Shown: positions 1 through 6,442, numbered from the stretch's first letter. The stretch: 6,445 bases of DNA from Kiritimatiellia bacterium (GCA_017430155.1 JAFRNO010000390.1:1-6445), one strand, 5' to 3'. Notes: a model not told the origin generated them from the letters alone. Translations and numbers: made by a program.

Positions 1-411
1 CGCCAGTGGTCGCTGCGCGACGATTCCGCGCTGCGCTTCAAGGGCCTCGGCGACTTCGACGCGGAGATGATCCGCGTGGTCGCGTCGCACCGCGCGCTGC
101 GCGGCACGTCGCCCGTGCTCCTCGCGGCGAACGACGCCGACCAGACGCTCGCGTTCTGGCGCGGCGGACTCGTGTTTGTGTTCAACTTTAGCGCGGCGCA
201 GTCGTATTCCGACTACTCCGTGCTCGTGCCGCCCGGCAGCTACAGGCGCGTGCTCGACACGGACGAGGTCCGCTTCGGTGGCCAGGGCCGCATCGCGGCG
301 CGCCAGACGTTCTTCAGTGAACCGTCCGTCGTCGGCAACGAGCGGATTGACCACGTGAAACTGTACCTGCCGGCGCGTACGGCAATCGTCCTCCGGACAG
401 AAAGGAAATAG
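1..411 (+). CDS. glgB: 1,4-alpha-glucan (glycogen) branching enzyme, C-terminal part
   Basis: Only the last 136 residues are present; the reading frame is open from base 1 and the start lies upstream. Branching enzymes (GH13) cut alpha-1,4 glucan chains and rejoin them as alpha-1,6 branches in cytoplasmic glycogen. What is seen: RQWSL at the first residues, then LGDFDAEM, then FVFNFSAAQSYSDY and a VPPGSYRRVLDTDEVRFGG stretch, ending in LYLPARTAIVL. These match, in order, the end of the catalytic barrel and the all-beta alpha-amylase C-terminal domain of the eukaryote/Bacteroides-like branching enzymes, where F-N-F...S-Y-T-D-Y and the 'LD(S/T)D...FGG' stretch are characteristic. The catalytic residues lie upstream and cannot be checked. 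The TAG stop is followed directly by the ATG of the next gene, suggesting co-transcription. Assignment rests on remembered family sequences; a related GH13 enzyme is a less likely alternative. Confidence 0.87.
   Translation, partial: RQWSLRDDSALRFKGLGDFDAEMIRVVASHRALRGTSPVLLAANDADQTLAFWRGGLVFVFNFSAAQSYSDYSVLVPPGSYRRVLDTDEVRFGGQGRIAARQTFFSEPSVVGNERIDHVKLYLPARTAIVLRTERK
402..406 (+). promoter_or_regulatory. Ribosome binding site of the Gfo/Idh/MocA gene
   Basis: AAGGA sits five bases before ATG 412, inside the last codons of glgB. It supports 412 as the start, which also places the twin-arginine motif at residues 3-4, the usual position for a Tat signal. Confidence 0.6.
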
Positions 412-1842
412 ATGAACAGGAGAAGTTTTATCAAGTCGGCTGCGGCGTTTCCGCTTTTCGGCATCGGGGGCGCGGCGTTCGGACAGTCCCGCGCGCGGCA
501 GATCGCGAAGGGCGCGCAGATGCGCGTGGCGGTGATCGGCTGCGGCGCGCGCACCCATTCGATTCTCGAGCCGATCCTGCGCGAGCGCGTGGTCGCACTC
601 GTCGACCCCGACCCCGCGCAGATCGCGCGCGTCCGCGCCCTCGGCAAGAAACTGCCGAACGGCGCGAACATGGAAGGTGTGCGCGTGTTCGCCGACTACC
701 GCGAGCTGTTCGACAAGATGGGCGATTCGCTCGATGCCGTCTTCATCGCCACGCCGAACCACCACCACGCGCTCGCCACCGTGCTCGCGGCGCGGCGCGG
801 CATCCACGTGTTCGTCGAGAAGCCGATGGCGCACACGCTGGAGGAGGCACGCGCGATGGGCGCGGCCGCCAAGGCGTCCGGCATCGTCACGCAGGTGGGC
901 AACTTCGGGCACTCCACGAAGGCGATGCGCGTGTGCGTGGAGTCGATCAAGCGCGGCCACATAGGCGAGATACGCGAGGTGTGGTGCTACGACGACCGCG
1001 TGAACGCCATGCGGTACCGTCCGCCGGCCGCGAAGCCGCCCGCCGGGATGGACTGGGACCTCTGGTGCGGCGGCAGCCCCGTATGCGACTACTACGGCCC
1101 CACGGAGGACCACCAGGGGCTCCACCCGCACGACTGGCACAGCTGGATCAACTACGGCAACGGGTCAATCGGCAACATGGCCACGCACATCATGGACGCC
1201 GCGTTCTGGTCGCTCGACCTCGGGAGCGTGCATCCGCTTTCCGTCGAGACGCACGACGTCCAGTTCGCCTGCGACGGCGCGTGGGCGTGGCGCGACACGC
1301 TCGAATACCGCTTCCCCGCGCGCGGCGACCTGCCGCCCGTCACCCTGCACTGGTATGACGGCCTCCGCGACGGCATCCCGTTCGACAAGGCGCATATCGG
1401 CCGGAACGGCCACCCCGCGAAGCGCGAGTACCTCAACCTGCCGCCGGTCATCGCGAAGTACGAGCGCGAGTTCCACCTGGAGAAGGCGCCGTTCGCGCCG
1501 ATGGGCACGATCTTCGAGGGCTCGAAGGGCGTGATCTGGTTCAGCCACCACTCGATGATCCGCTTCTTCCCGAAGCACCTCGGCAAGGAGATGAAGAAAT
1601 TCCCGGGCTACAAGTCCACGGAACACGTCCACGAGTTCTACAACGCCATCGTCGACCGCCGCGAGGCGAACACGAACTTCGGCTTCTCAGTGCCGCTCGC
1701 CGAGACGCTGCTCCTCGGCAACGTCGCGGCCCGTTCGGGTCTGGGCAAGCTGCTCTGGAACGGCACGCGCATCACGAACAAGCCCGAAGCCAACGCCTTC
1801 CTCTCTGCGCCCGTCCGACCCGGCTGGTCCCTCCCCGCATGA
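412..1842 (+). CDS. Tat-exported Gfo/Idh/MocA family oxidoreductase
   Basis: A 476-residue NAD(P)-dependent oxidoreductase of the Gfo/Idh/MocA superfamily. Residues 1-25 form a twin-arginine signal (NRRSFIK, then a hydrophobic stretch ending near AAFG), so export as a folded protein with bound cofactor is expected. A Rossmann domain follows: VAVIGCGAR (39-47) is the dinucleotide loop and VEKP (135-138) holds the family's lysine, K137. The C-terminal alpha/beta part has WDLWCGGSP near 215-223, a His/Trp-rich loop LHPHDWHSW (237-245) and MATHIMD (256-262), where H259 and D262 occupy the usual catalytic HxxD position. This matches the long Gfo/Idh/MocA C-terminal domain common in Planctomycetes and Verrucomicrobia. 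The substrate is unknown; a sugar or glycoside is likely from the family and from the neighbouring GH71/99-like and GH109 genes. The stop overlaps the next start (ATGA). Automatic labels such as inositol 2-dehydrogenase would be over-specific. Confidence 0.9.
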   Translation: MNRRSFIKSAAAFPLFGIGGAAFGQSRARQIAKGAQMRVAVIGCGARTHSILEPILRERVVALVDPDPAQIARVRALGKKLPNGANMEGVRVFADYRELFDKMGDSLDAVFIATPNHHHALATVLAARRGIHVFVEKPMAHTLEEARAMGAAAKASGIVTQVGNFGHSTKAMRVCVESIKRGHIGEIREVWCYDDRVNAMRYRPPAAKPPAGMDWDLWCGGSPVCDYYGPTEDHQGLHPHDWHSWINYGNGSIGNMATHIMDAAFWSLDLGSVHPLSVETHDVQFACDGAWAWRDTLEYRFPARGDLPPVTLHWYDGLRDGIPFDKAHIGRNGHPAKREYLNLPPVIAKYEREFHLEKAPFAPMGTIFEGSKGVIWFSHHSMIRFFPKHLGKEMKKFPGYKSTEHVHEFYNAIVDRREANTNFGFSVPLAETLLLGNVAARSGLGKLLWNGTRITNKPEANAFLSAPVRPGWSLPA

Positions 1843-3362
1843 TCGGGATGAGAAAGCTCCTCTTGTCGGCATTGGCCGTGATTCTCACGGCAGGGGCGCC
1901 GTCCCGCGCCGACAACGGACGGCTGGTGGGTTTGTTCTACTTCCTGTGGCTCGGCGAGCACGGACGCGGCGCGCCGCGCGATGTGACGAAGATCCTCGCG
2001 GCCGACCCGGACGCGGGGCGCAAGCCGGACAGCCCTGTCTGGGGTCCCGTCGGCTGCTACCACCACTGGGGCGAGCCGCTCTACGGCTACTACTACTCGG
2101 ACGACGAGTGGGTCGTGCGCCGCCACATGAAGCTGATCATGCAGTCGGGGATCGACTTTCTCTTCTTCGACACGACGAACGGCCCCATCTACGAACGCAA
2201 CGCGAAGCTCGTCATGCGCGTCCTCCAGGAATACCATGACGCGGGGTGGAAGGTGCCGAAGGTCATGTTCTACACGAACAGCGCCTCGGGGAAGACGGTG
2301 CGGCGCATCTACGACGCGGTCTACAAACCTGGTTTTGCGAAGGACGTGTGGTTCCGCCTGGACGGCCGACCCGTCATCGTGGCGAAGAAGGACGACTGCG
2401 ACGACGAGACGAAGGCGTTCTTCACGATCGTCAAATCGCAGTGGCCGAACGAGCGTTCGAAGAAGGGCGGCTGGCCGTGGATGGACTTCACGCGTCCGCA
2501 GCGCGTCTTCGCGGGCGAGGAAGTCGCGAAGAGCGTCATGAACGTGTCGGTCGCGCAGCATCCGCAGCTCCGTTTCGGCGACAGCGCGATGTACGGAGAG
2601 AAGGGGAACCGCGGACGCGCCTTCCACGACGGCGCGAACGACCCCGCGCCGGATGCGTGGACGAAGGGATTCAACTTCCGGGAGCAGTGGGCGCGCGCGC
2701 TGGAGGCGAAGCCGGACATCGTGCTCGTCACGGGCTGGAACGAGTGGATCGCGGGACGCTGGAAAGGGCGCGCGGACCGTCCGATCATGTTCGTCGACTG
2801 CGCGAACGCGGAGTACTCGCGGGACGTCGAGATGATGCGCGGCGGCTACGGCGACGCCTATTTCCTCCTGCTACGCGAGAACGTGCGGAAGTTCAAGGAG
2901 ATTTCCGACGATGCCCCCAATCCGCCTTTGACGGGCAAACGTTACAGATGCTTCGCCGACTCCGCGATGCCGCGCGACGCGAAGGGCTACGGGACGAACT
3001 ACGTGAACCGCACGCAGCGCAACGCGCCCGAATGGATCGACGTGAGCCACGACGCGCACGCGGTCACGTTCAAGGTGAAGACGCAGAAGCCGGTCGTCGG
3101 CAAAGAAGGGGAAGGGGATTTCATGAAGATCCTCGTGAACGGGAAATGCGTCAATGCGCGCGGCGAGATGAAGATCGTCGGAGACGTGATGACGCTCAGG
3201 GTGCCCAGACGGGCGTTGGGCCTCGCGCACGGCAAGGTCCGCTTCGGGTTCAAGTTCGTCGATTCGACCGAACCGTGCCGTGATCCGCTCGACTTCTACG
3301 ACCACGGCGTCGTCGAACCCCTCGGACGGCTGGAGTTCATTTACAAAGGTGAGGGGATGTGA
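1839..3362 (+). CDS. Secreted glycoside hydrolase family 71/99-like protein
   Basis: A 507-residue predicted secreted protein. The start at 1839 overlaps the previous stop (ATGA); a second ATG at 1848 gives the cleaner Sec signal MRKLLLSALAVILTAG with likely cleavage after SRA (residue 24). Neither start has a good ribosome site, so translational coupling is probable. Residues about 28-355 resemble a GH71/99-like (beta/alpha)8 barrel: VWGPVGCYHHWGEPLYGYY (67-85), FLFFDTTN (107-114), a GRPVI strand (176-180) and TGWNEWIAGRW (298-308). Residues about 365-507 look like a separate beta-sandwich module (RNAPEWIDVSHDA, DFMKILVNG, DFYDHGVVEPLGRLEF) often attached to this group. True GH99 enzymes are endo-alpha-mannosidases and GH71 enzymes alpha-1,3-glucanases; substrate and activity here are unknown. 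The second acid of the GH99 NEWHEG motif is not present (IAG instead). Context suggests a role in external or periplasmic glycan breakdown. Confidence 0.8.
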   Translation: MIGMRKLLLSALAVILTAGAPSRADNGRLVGLFYFLWLGEHGRGAPRDVTKILAADPDAGRKPDSPVWGPVGCYHHWGEPLYGYYYSDDEWVVRRHMKLIMQSGIDFLFFDTTNGPIYERNAKLVMRVLQEYHDAGWKVPKVMFYTNSASGKTVRRIYDAVYKPGFAKDVWFRLDGRPVIVAKKDDCDDETKAFFTIVKSQWPNERSKKGGWPWMDFTRPQRVFAGEEVAKSVMNVSVAQHPQLRFGDSAMYGEKGNRGRAFHDGANDPAPDAWTKGFNFREQWARALEAKPDIVLVTGWNEWIAGRWKGRADRPIMFVDCANAEYSRDVEMMRGGYGDAYFLLLRENVRKFKEISDDAPNPPLTGKRYRCFADSAMPRDAKGYGTNYVNRTQRNAPEWIDVSHDAHAVTFKVKTQKPVVGKEGEGDFMKILVNGKCVNARGEMKIVGDVMTLRVPRRALGLAHGKVRFGFKFVDSTEPCRDPLDFYDHGVVEPLGRLEFIYKGEGM

Positions 3363-3368
3363 TACAAT
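3340..3368 (+). promoter_or_regulatory. Sigma70-type promoter for the GH109 gene
   Basis: TTTACA (3340-3345, 5 of 6 to TTGACA) and TACAAT (3363-3368, 5 of 6 to TATAAT) are separated by exactly 17 bases. TG lies one base before the -10 box (3360-3361), an extended -10. The AT-rich boxes stand out in GC-rich surroundings. Transcription should begin near 3375, about 65 bases before the GH109 start. The -35 box and most of the spacer lie inside the last codons of the GH71/99-like gene and the TGA stop abuts the -10 box, so the two transcription units are interlocked. Confidence 0.65.
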
Positions 3369-3374
3369 TCGGGC

Positions 3375-3425
3375 ATGAAAAACTTTCTCTCATCTTGCGG
3401 CGGAGTGCTGCTTATCAAAGAATGA
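3375..3425 (+). CDS. Possible 16-codon leader mini-ORF, may be leaderless
   Basis: ATG at 3375 opens a 16-residue frame (MKNFLSSCGGVLLIKE) closed by TGA at 3423-3425, ending 15 bases before the GH109 ATG. The predicted transcript start, 6-8 bases after the -10 box, falls on this ATG, so it would be read as a leaderless message. No ribosome site precedes it. It could be a leader peptide influencing GH109 translation or simply chance; I recognise no family. Confidence 0.2.
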   Translation: MKNFLSSCGGVLLIKE

Positions 3426-3429
3426 CAAC

Positions 3430-3435
3430 AAGGAG
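3430..3435 (+). promoter_or_regulatory. Strong ribosome binding site of the GH109 gene
   Basis: AAGGAG, five bases before ATG 3441, is a near-ideal Shine-Dalgarno sequence. It fixes the start so that the SRREFLKG Tat motif begins at residue 4. Confidence 0.8.
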
Positions 3436-3440
3436 ACAAA

Positions 3441-4886
3441 ATGGACAAGAGCAGAAGAGAGTTCCTGAAGGGGACCGCGTGGATGGGCGTGGCCGCGATG
3501 GCCGCCGGACATCTGGCCGCCCAGGCTGCGGAGAACCGGCCGGGATGCGCCGTCGGCGCGCCGATGCACGGGTTCCGCGTGGCGCCGATTAAGCGCATCC
3601 GCGTGGGCGTGATCGGCGTGGGCGCGCGCGGCACGCCGGCCGTGCACCGCATCGCCCAGATCCCCGGCTGCGAGGTGACGGCGATCTCGGACATCAACCC
3701 CGTGCGGCTCGACGCCGTGCAGAAGTGGATGAAGGAGCACGGCCTTCCCGCGCCGAAGGAGTGGAGCCGCAACGGCGACAAGGACGCATGGAAGGGGGTG
3801 TGCGATTCCGACGTCTGCGACGTCGTGTACTCCGCCACGCCGCGCCCGCTCCACTGTCCGATCAACGTCTACGCGATGGCGCACGGCAAACACGTGTTCC
3901 AGGAGGTGCCGGGCGCGTTCAGTCTCGACGAGTGCTGGGAGACCGTGGAGGCCGCGGAGAAGTACCGTCGCCACTGCATGATGCTGGAGAACTGCACGTA
4001 CGGCGAGGAGGAGATGCTCGTGTTCAACCTCATCAAGAAGGGGAAGCTCGGCGAGATCGTCCAGGCCGAGGTCGGCTACCAGCACGACCAGCGCTCGCTG
4101 CAGTACAACCCGCGCGACGGCGTGTTCTGGCGCATCGACCGCCACATGAAGCACCACGGCAACTACTATCCTACGCACGGACTCGTCCCCGCGGGGCGCT
4201 GCCTCGACATCAACCGGGGCGACCGCTTCGAGTACCTCGTCTCGATGGAGACGAAGAGCGCGTCATTCGAGGCGTTCGGGCAGGCGAACTTCCCGCCGGA
4301 CGACTGGCGGCACAAGGCGAAGATGGTGAAGGGCGACATCAACACGTGCCTCATGCACACCGCGCAGGGGAAGACGCTCTCGCTCATCCACAACGTCTGC
4401 ACGCCGCGTCCGTACGACCGCGGCAACCTCTTCATGGGCACGAAGGGCATCTACCGCAGCTATCCTTCGCTCCTCATGGCCTGGGAGGAGAAGGTCGGCG
4501 ACGGCGGCGCGCACAAGTACTTCGACGAGGCGAAGGCGCAGAAGATCAAGGAGGAGTACCGCCATCCGTTCTGGAAGGTGGCCGGCGAGATCGCGAAGAA
4601 GGTCGGCGGGCACGGCGGCATGGACTTCGTGATGGACCTCCGCTGGGCGTACTGCCTGCAGAACGGCCTGCCGCTCGACACGGACGTGTACGACCTCGCC
4701 ACCTACTCGTCGATCGTGGAGCTCTCCGAGCGCAGCGTCAACGCGCGCTCCTCCGCGATCGACTTCCCGGACTACACGCGCGGCGGGTGGAAGACCGCCC
4801 AGCCGTTCACCGTGGACGAAATCGACATGGACAAGTTCGACTTCACGCACGGCGTGGCGAAGGACAAGGACGCCCAGAAAACCTGA
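3441..4886 (+). CDS. GH109 family glycosidase, alpha-N-acetylgalactosaminidase type, Tat-exported
   Basis: A 481-residue enzyme resembling Elizabethkingia NagA (about 444 residues), the GH109 founder. GH109 removes alpha-linked GalNAc using tightly bound NAD+: oxidation at C3, elimination of the glycoside, water addition, re-reduction. Residues 1-30 are a twin-arginine signal (SRREFLKG at 4-11), which fits export with cofactor already loaded. VGVIGVGARG (55-64) is the NAD loop. QEVPGA (154-159) replaces the usual EKP of dehydrogenases, as in GH109. ENCTYGEEEM (183-192) and GYQHD (212-216) follow. YPTHGL (243-248) contains the Tyr/His pair equivalent, by my recollection, to Y225/H228 of NagA. 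INRGDR (257-262), RPYDRG (323-328) and GGHGGMD (389-395) are further GH109 signatures, and DFPDYTRGGW (441-450) closes the domain. It has its own promoter. Likely targets are mucin-type or other GalNAc glycans, but GH109 members vary, so the exact sugar is inferred. Confidence 0.88.
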   Translation: MDKSRREFLKGTAWMGVAAMAAGHLAAQAAENRPGCAVGAPMHGFRVAPIKRIRVGVIGVGARGTPAVHRIAQIPGCEVTAISDINPVRLDAVQKWMKEHGLPAPKEWSRNGDKDAWKGVCDSDVCDVVYSATPRPLHCPINVYAMAHGKHVFQEVPGAFSLDECWETVEAAEKYRRHCMMLENCTYGEEEMLVFNLIKKGKLGEIVQAEVGYQHDQRSLQYNPRDGVFWRIDRHMKHHGNYYPTHGLVPAGRCLDINRGDRFEYLVSMETKSASFEAFGQANFPPDDWRHKAKMVKGDINTCLMHTAQGKTLSLIHNVCTPRPYDRGNLFMGTKGIYRSYPSLLMAWEEKVGDGGAHKYFDEAKAQKIKEEYRHPFWKVAGEIAKKVGGHGGMDFVMDLRWAYCLQNGLPLDTDVYDLATYSSIVELSERSVNARSSAIDFPDYTRGGWKTAQPFTVDEIDMDKFDFTHGVAKDKDAQKT

Positions 4887-4903
4887 AAACCAACCTGCTG
4901 ATT

Positions 4904-4938
4904 GCCGCTCTTGGGAGTTGAATCGCAGGGGCGGTTTT
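4904..4938 (+). terminator. Possible rho-independent terminator after the GH109 gene
   Basis: GCCGCTCTTG (4904-4913) can pair with CAGGGGCGGT (4926-4935) in a 10-base stem with three G-U pairs and a 12-base loop, followed by a short T run (4935-4938). It lies 18 bases after the GH109 stop. The wobble pairs, long loop and only four T residues make it a weak candidate. It physically overlaps the next gene's promoter. Confidence 0.3.
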
Positions 4939-4946
4939 GGTATACT
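4918..4946 (+). promoter_or_regulatory. Sigma70-type promoter for the PurF-like gene
   Basis: TTGAAT (4918-4923, 4 of 6 to consensus) and TATACT (4941-4946, 5 of 6) are spaced by exactly 17 bases. TGG before the -10 box (TG at 4938-4939) makes an extended -10. Transcription should begin near 4953, giving a leader of about 20 bases just long enough for the ribosome site. The design matches the promoter at 3340-3368. Confidence 0.65.
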
Positions 4947-4963
4947 GTCCGCACAGGAAAACA

Positions 4964-4967
4964 GGAG
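4964..4967 (+). promoter_or_regulatory. Ribosome binding site that decides the PurF-like start
   Basis: GGAG within ACAGGAGATT lies five bases before ATG 4973. It favours ATG 4973 over an in-frame TTG at 4937, which would fall inside the promoter upstream of the predicted transcript start. Confidence 0.7.
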
Positions 4968-4972
4968 ATTCT

Positions 4973-6442
4973 ATGGGCGGATTTTGCGGCGTCATATCAA
5001 AAGAGGACTGCGTGGCAGACCTCTTTTTCGGTACAGACTACCATTCCCACCTCGGCACGCAGCGCGGCGGGCTGGCGGTGTTGGGCGAAAAGGGCTTCCA
5101 ACGGGCCATCCACAACATCCAGAACGCGCCGTTCCGGTCGAAATTCGAGAACGATTTCGCCAAATTCAATGGATCGGCGGGACTGGGCGTCATTTCGGAC
5201 ACGGACCCGCAGCCCCTCATCGTCGCGAGCCGTCTCGGCACCTACGCGATCGTCACGGTGGGCATCCTCACGAACATCGAGTCGCTCATGGCGGAGATGT
5301 TCGCCGAGCGGCACATGCAGTTCCAGTTCTCCACCACGTCCGGCGTGGTCAGTCCCACGGCCGTGGTGGCCGCGCTGATCGACTCGCAGGATTCGTTCGT
5401 GGAGGGCGTCAAGTACGCGCAGTCGCGGATCGAGGGGTCCTGCTCGCTGATGATCCTCACGGAGGAAGGCCGCTTCTACGCGGCGCGCGACCGCTACGGG
5501 CGCACCCCGATCATCTTCGGCAGGAAAGAGGGCTCGCTCATCGCCACGCAGGAGAGCTGCATCTTCCCGAACCTCGGCTACGAGCACCTGCGCGACATCG
5601 GCCCCGGCGAGATGGTGGAGGCGACGCCGGACGGCCTCACCACGCTCATCGAGCCTGGCGAAGAAATGGCGATCTGCTCCTTCCTCTGGGTCTACTACGG
5701 CTATCCCGCCTCGACCTACGAGGGGCGCAACGTGGAGATGGCGCGCTATCGCTGCGGCGGCTACCTCGCGCGGCGCAATCCCGTGGAGGCGGACAGCGTG
5801 GGCGGCGTGCCCGACTCGGGCGTCGCGCACGCCCTCGGCTACTCGCAGGAGTGCGGCACGCGCTACGCGCGTCCATTCGTGAAGTACACGCCCACGTGGC
5901 CGCGCTCCTTCATGCCGCCCGACCAGCGCCAGCGCGACCTCATCGCGCACATGAAGCTCATCCCGATCCCCGGCCTCATCAAGGACAAGCGTCTCGTCTT
6001 CTGCGACGACTCGATCGTGCGCGGCACGCAGTTGCGCCAGCAGGCGAAGCGCCTCTGGGGCGACGGCGCGAAGGAGATCCACATGCGCATCGCCTGCCCG
6101 CCGCTCGTCTACGGGTGCAAGTTCATCAACTTCTCGCGGTCGAAGTCCGTGTACGACCTCGCCACGCGCCGCTACATCCGCGACGTGGAAGGTGACGACC
6201 CGAAGGCCGTGGAGAAGTACCTCGACCCCGACGGCGAGCCGTACAAGAAGATGGTGGACAAGATCCGAAACGACCTCGGTCTCACGTCGCTCGCGTTCCA
6301 GCGCCTCGACGACCTCGTCTCCGCCATCGGCCTGCCGAAGGAAAAGCTCTGCACGTATTGCTGGACGGGCAAGGACGTTTCGGAGAAGGGCGGATGTCCC
6401 TGCGGCGGGAAGTGCGGGAAGAGAATGACGAATGACGAATGA
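4973..6442 (+). CDS. Divergent amidophosphoribosyltransferase (PurF-family, Fe-S type)
   Basis: A 489-residue two-domain protein. PurF makes 5-phosphoribosylamine from PRPP and glutamine in the cytoplasm, the first step of purine synthesis. The N-terminal half (about 1-225) is the Ntn glutaminase fold, starting MGGFCGV with C5 as candidate nucleophile; ARDRYGRTPIIFG (171-183) and RDIGPGEMVE (207-216) are clear PurF signatures. The C-terminal half is the phosphoribosyltransferase: EGRNVEMARYRCG (250-262), GVPDSGVA (278-285), KYTPTWPRSFMPP (304-316) and the PRPP loop LVFCDDSIVRGT (341-352). C235, C382, C460 and C463 match the four Fe-S ligands of Bacillus PurF, and CTYCWTGK resembles its end. 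However, the usual HRGQ, HVRY.T and HNGN glutamine-site motifs are changed (QRGG, GVISDT, TVGI). It resembles a second PurF-like protein I recall from Bacteroides (MGGFFGT... start), so it may be a paralogue; a symbol is withheld. The end includes an extra CPCGGKC cluster and repeat-derived residues. Confidence 0.85.
   Translation: MGGFCGVISKEDCVADLFFGTDYHSHLGTQRGGLAVLGEKGFQRAIHNIQNAPFRSKFENDFAKFNGSAGLGVISDTDPQPLIVASRLGTYAIVTVGILTNIESLMAEMFAERHMQFQFSTTSGVVSPTAVVAALIDSQDSFVEGVKYAQSRIEGSCSLMILTEEGRFYAARDRYGRTPIIFGRKEGSLIATQESCIFPNLGYEHLRDIGPGEMVEATPDGLTTLIEPGEEMAICSFLWVYYGYPASTYEGRNVEMARYRCGGYLARRNPVEADSVGGVPDSGVAHALGYSQECGTRYARPFVKYTPTWPRSFMPPDQRQRDLIAHMKLIPIPGLIKDKRLVFCDDSIVRGTQLRQQAKRLWGDGAKEIHMRIACPPLVYGCKFINFSRSKSVYDLATRRYIRDVEGDDPKAVEKYLDPDGEPYKKMVDKIRNDLGLTSLAFQRLDDLVSAIGLPKEKLCTYCWTGKDVSEKGGCPCGGKCGKRMTNDE

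Noticed and set aside
412..1842. Calling gene 2 a second GH109 enzyme
   Set aside because: It keeps the EKP dehydrogenase motif and lacks YPTHG, INRGDR and GGHGGMD, so it belongs to a different Gfo/Idh/MocA branch.
1638..2627. Long minus-strand frame (329 residues) opposite the gene 2/3 junction
   Set aside because: Composition is that of an antisense shadow (Arg, Val, Asp, His rich), and it lies opposite two well-supported genes.
2246..3283. 345-residue plus-strand frame inside the GH71/99-like gene
   Set aside because: Alternate-frame translation rich in Arg and Gly; the main frame has a signal peptide and conserved motifs.
3396..3410. Short hairpin GCGGC/GCTGC before the GH109 gene as a terminator of the GH71/99-like unit
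   Set aside because: Only five pairs with one wobble and no T run after it; it lies downstream of the GH109 promoter start, so it would end the wrong transcript.
3725..4921. 398-residue open frame in another plus-strand frame within the GH109 gene
   Set aside because: Arg/Gly/Ala-rich low-complexity translation typical of an alternate frame in GC-rich DNA; no motifs, and the GH109 frame is clearly real.
4937..4972. In-frame TTG at 4937 as an earlier start of the PurF-like protein
   Set aside because: It overlaps the predicted -10 box and precedes the predicted transcript start; ATG 4973 has a good ribosome site and begins with the family-like MGGF/CGV sequence.
4997..6082. Long minus-strand frame (361 residues) opposite the PurF-like gene
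   Set aside because: Antisense shadow of GC-rich codons; no motif or ribosome site of note.
4918..6195. 425-residue open frame overlapping the PurF-like gene
   Set aside because: Arg/His-rich shadow frame without recognisable domains; the overlapping frame has clear PurF motifs.
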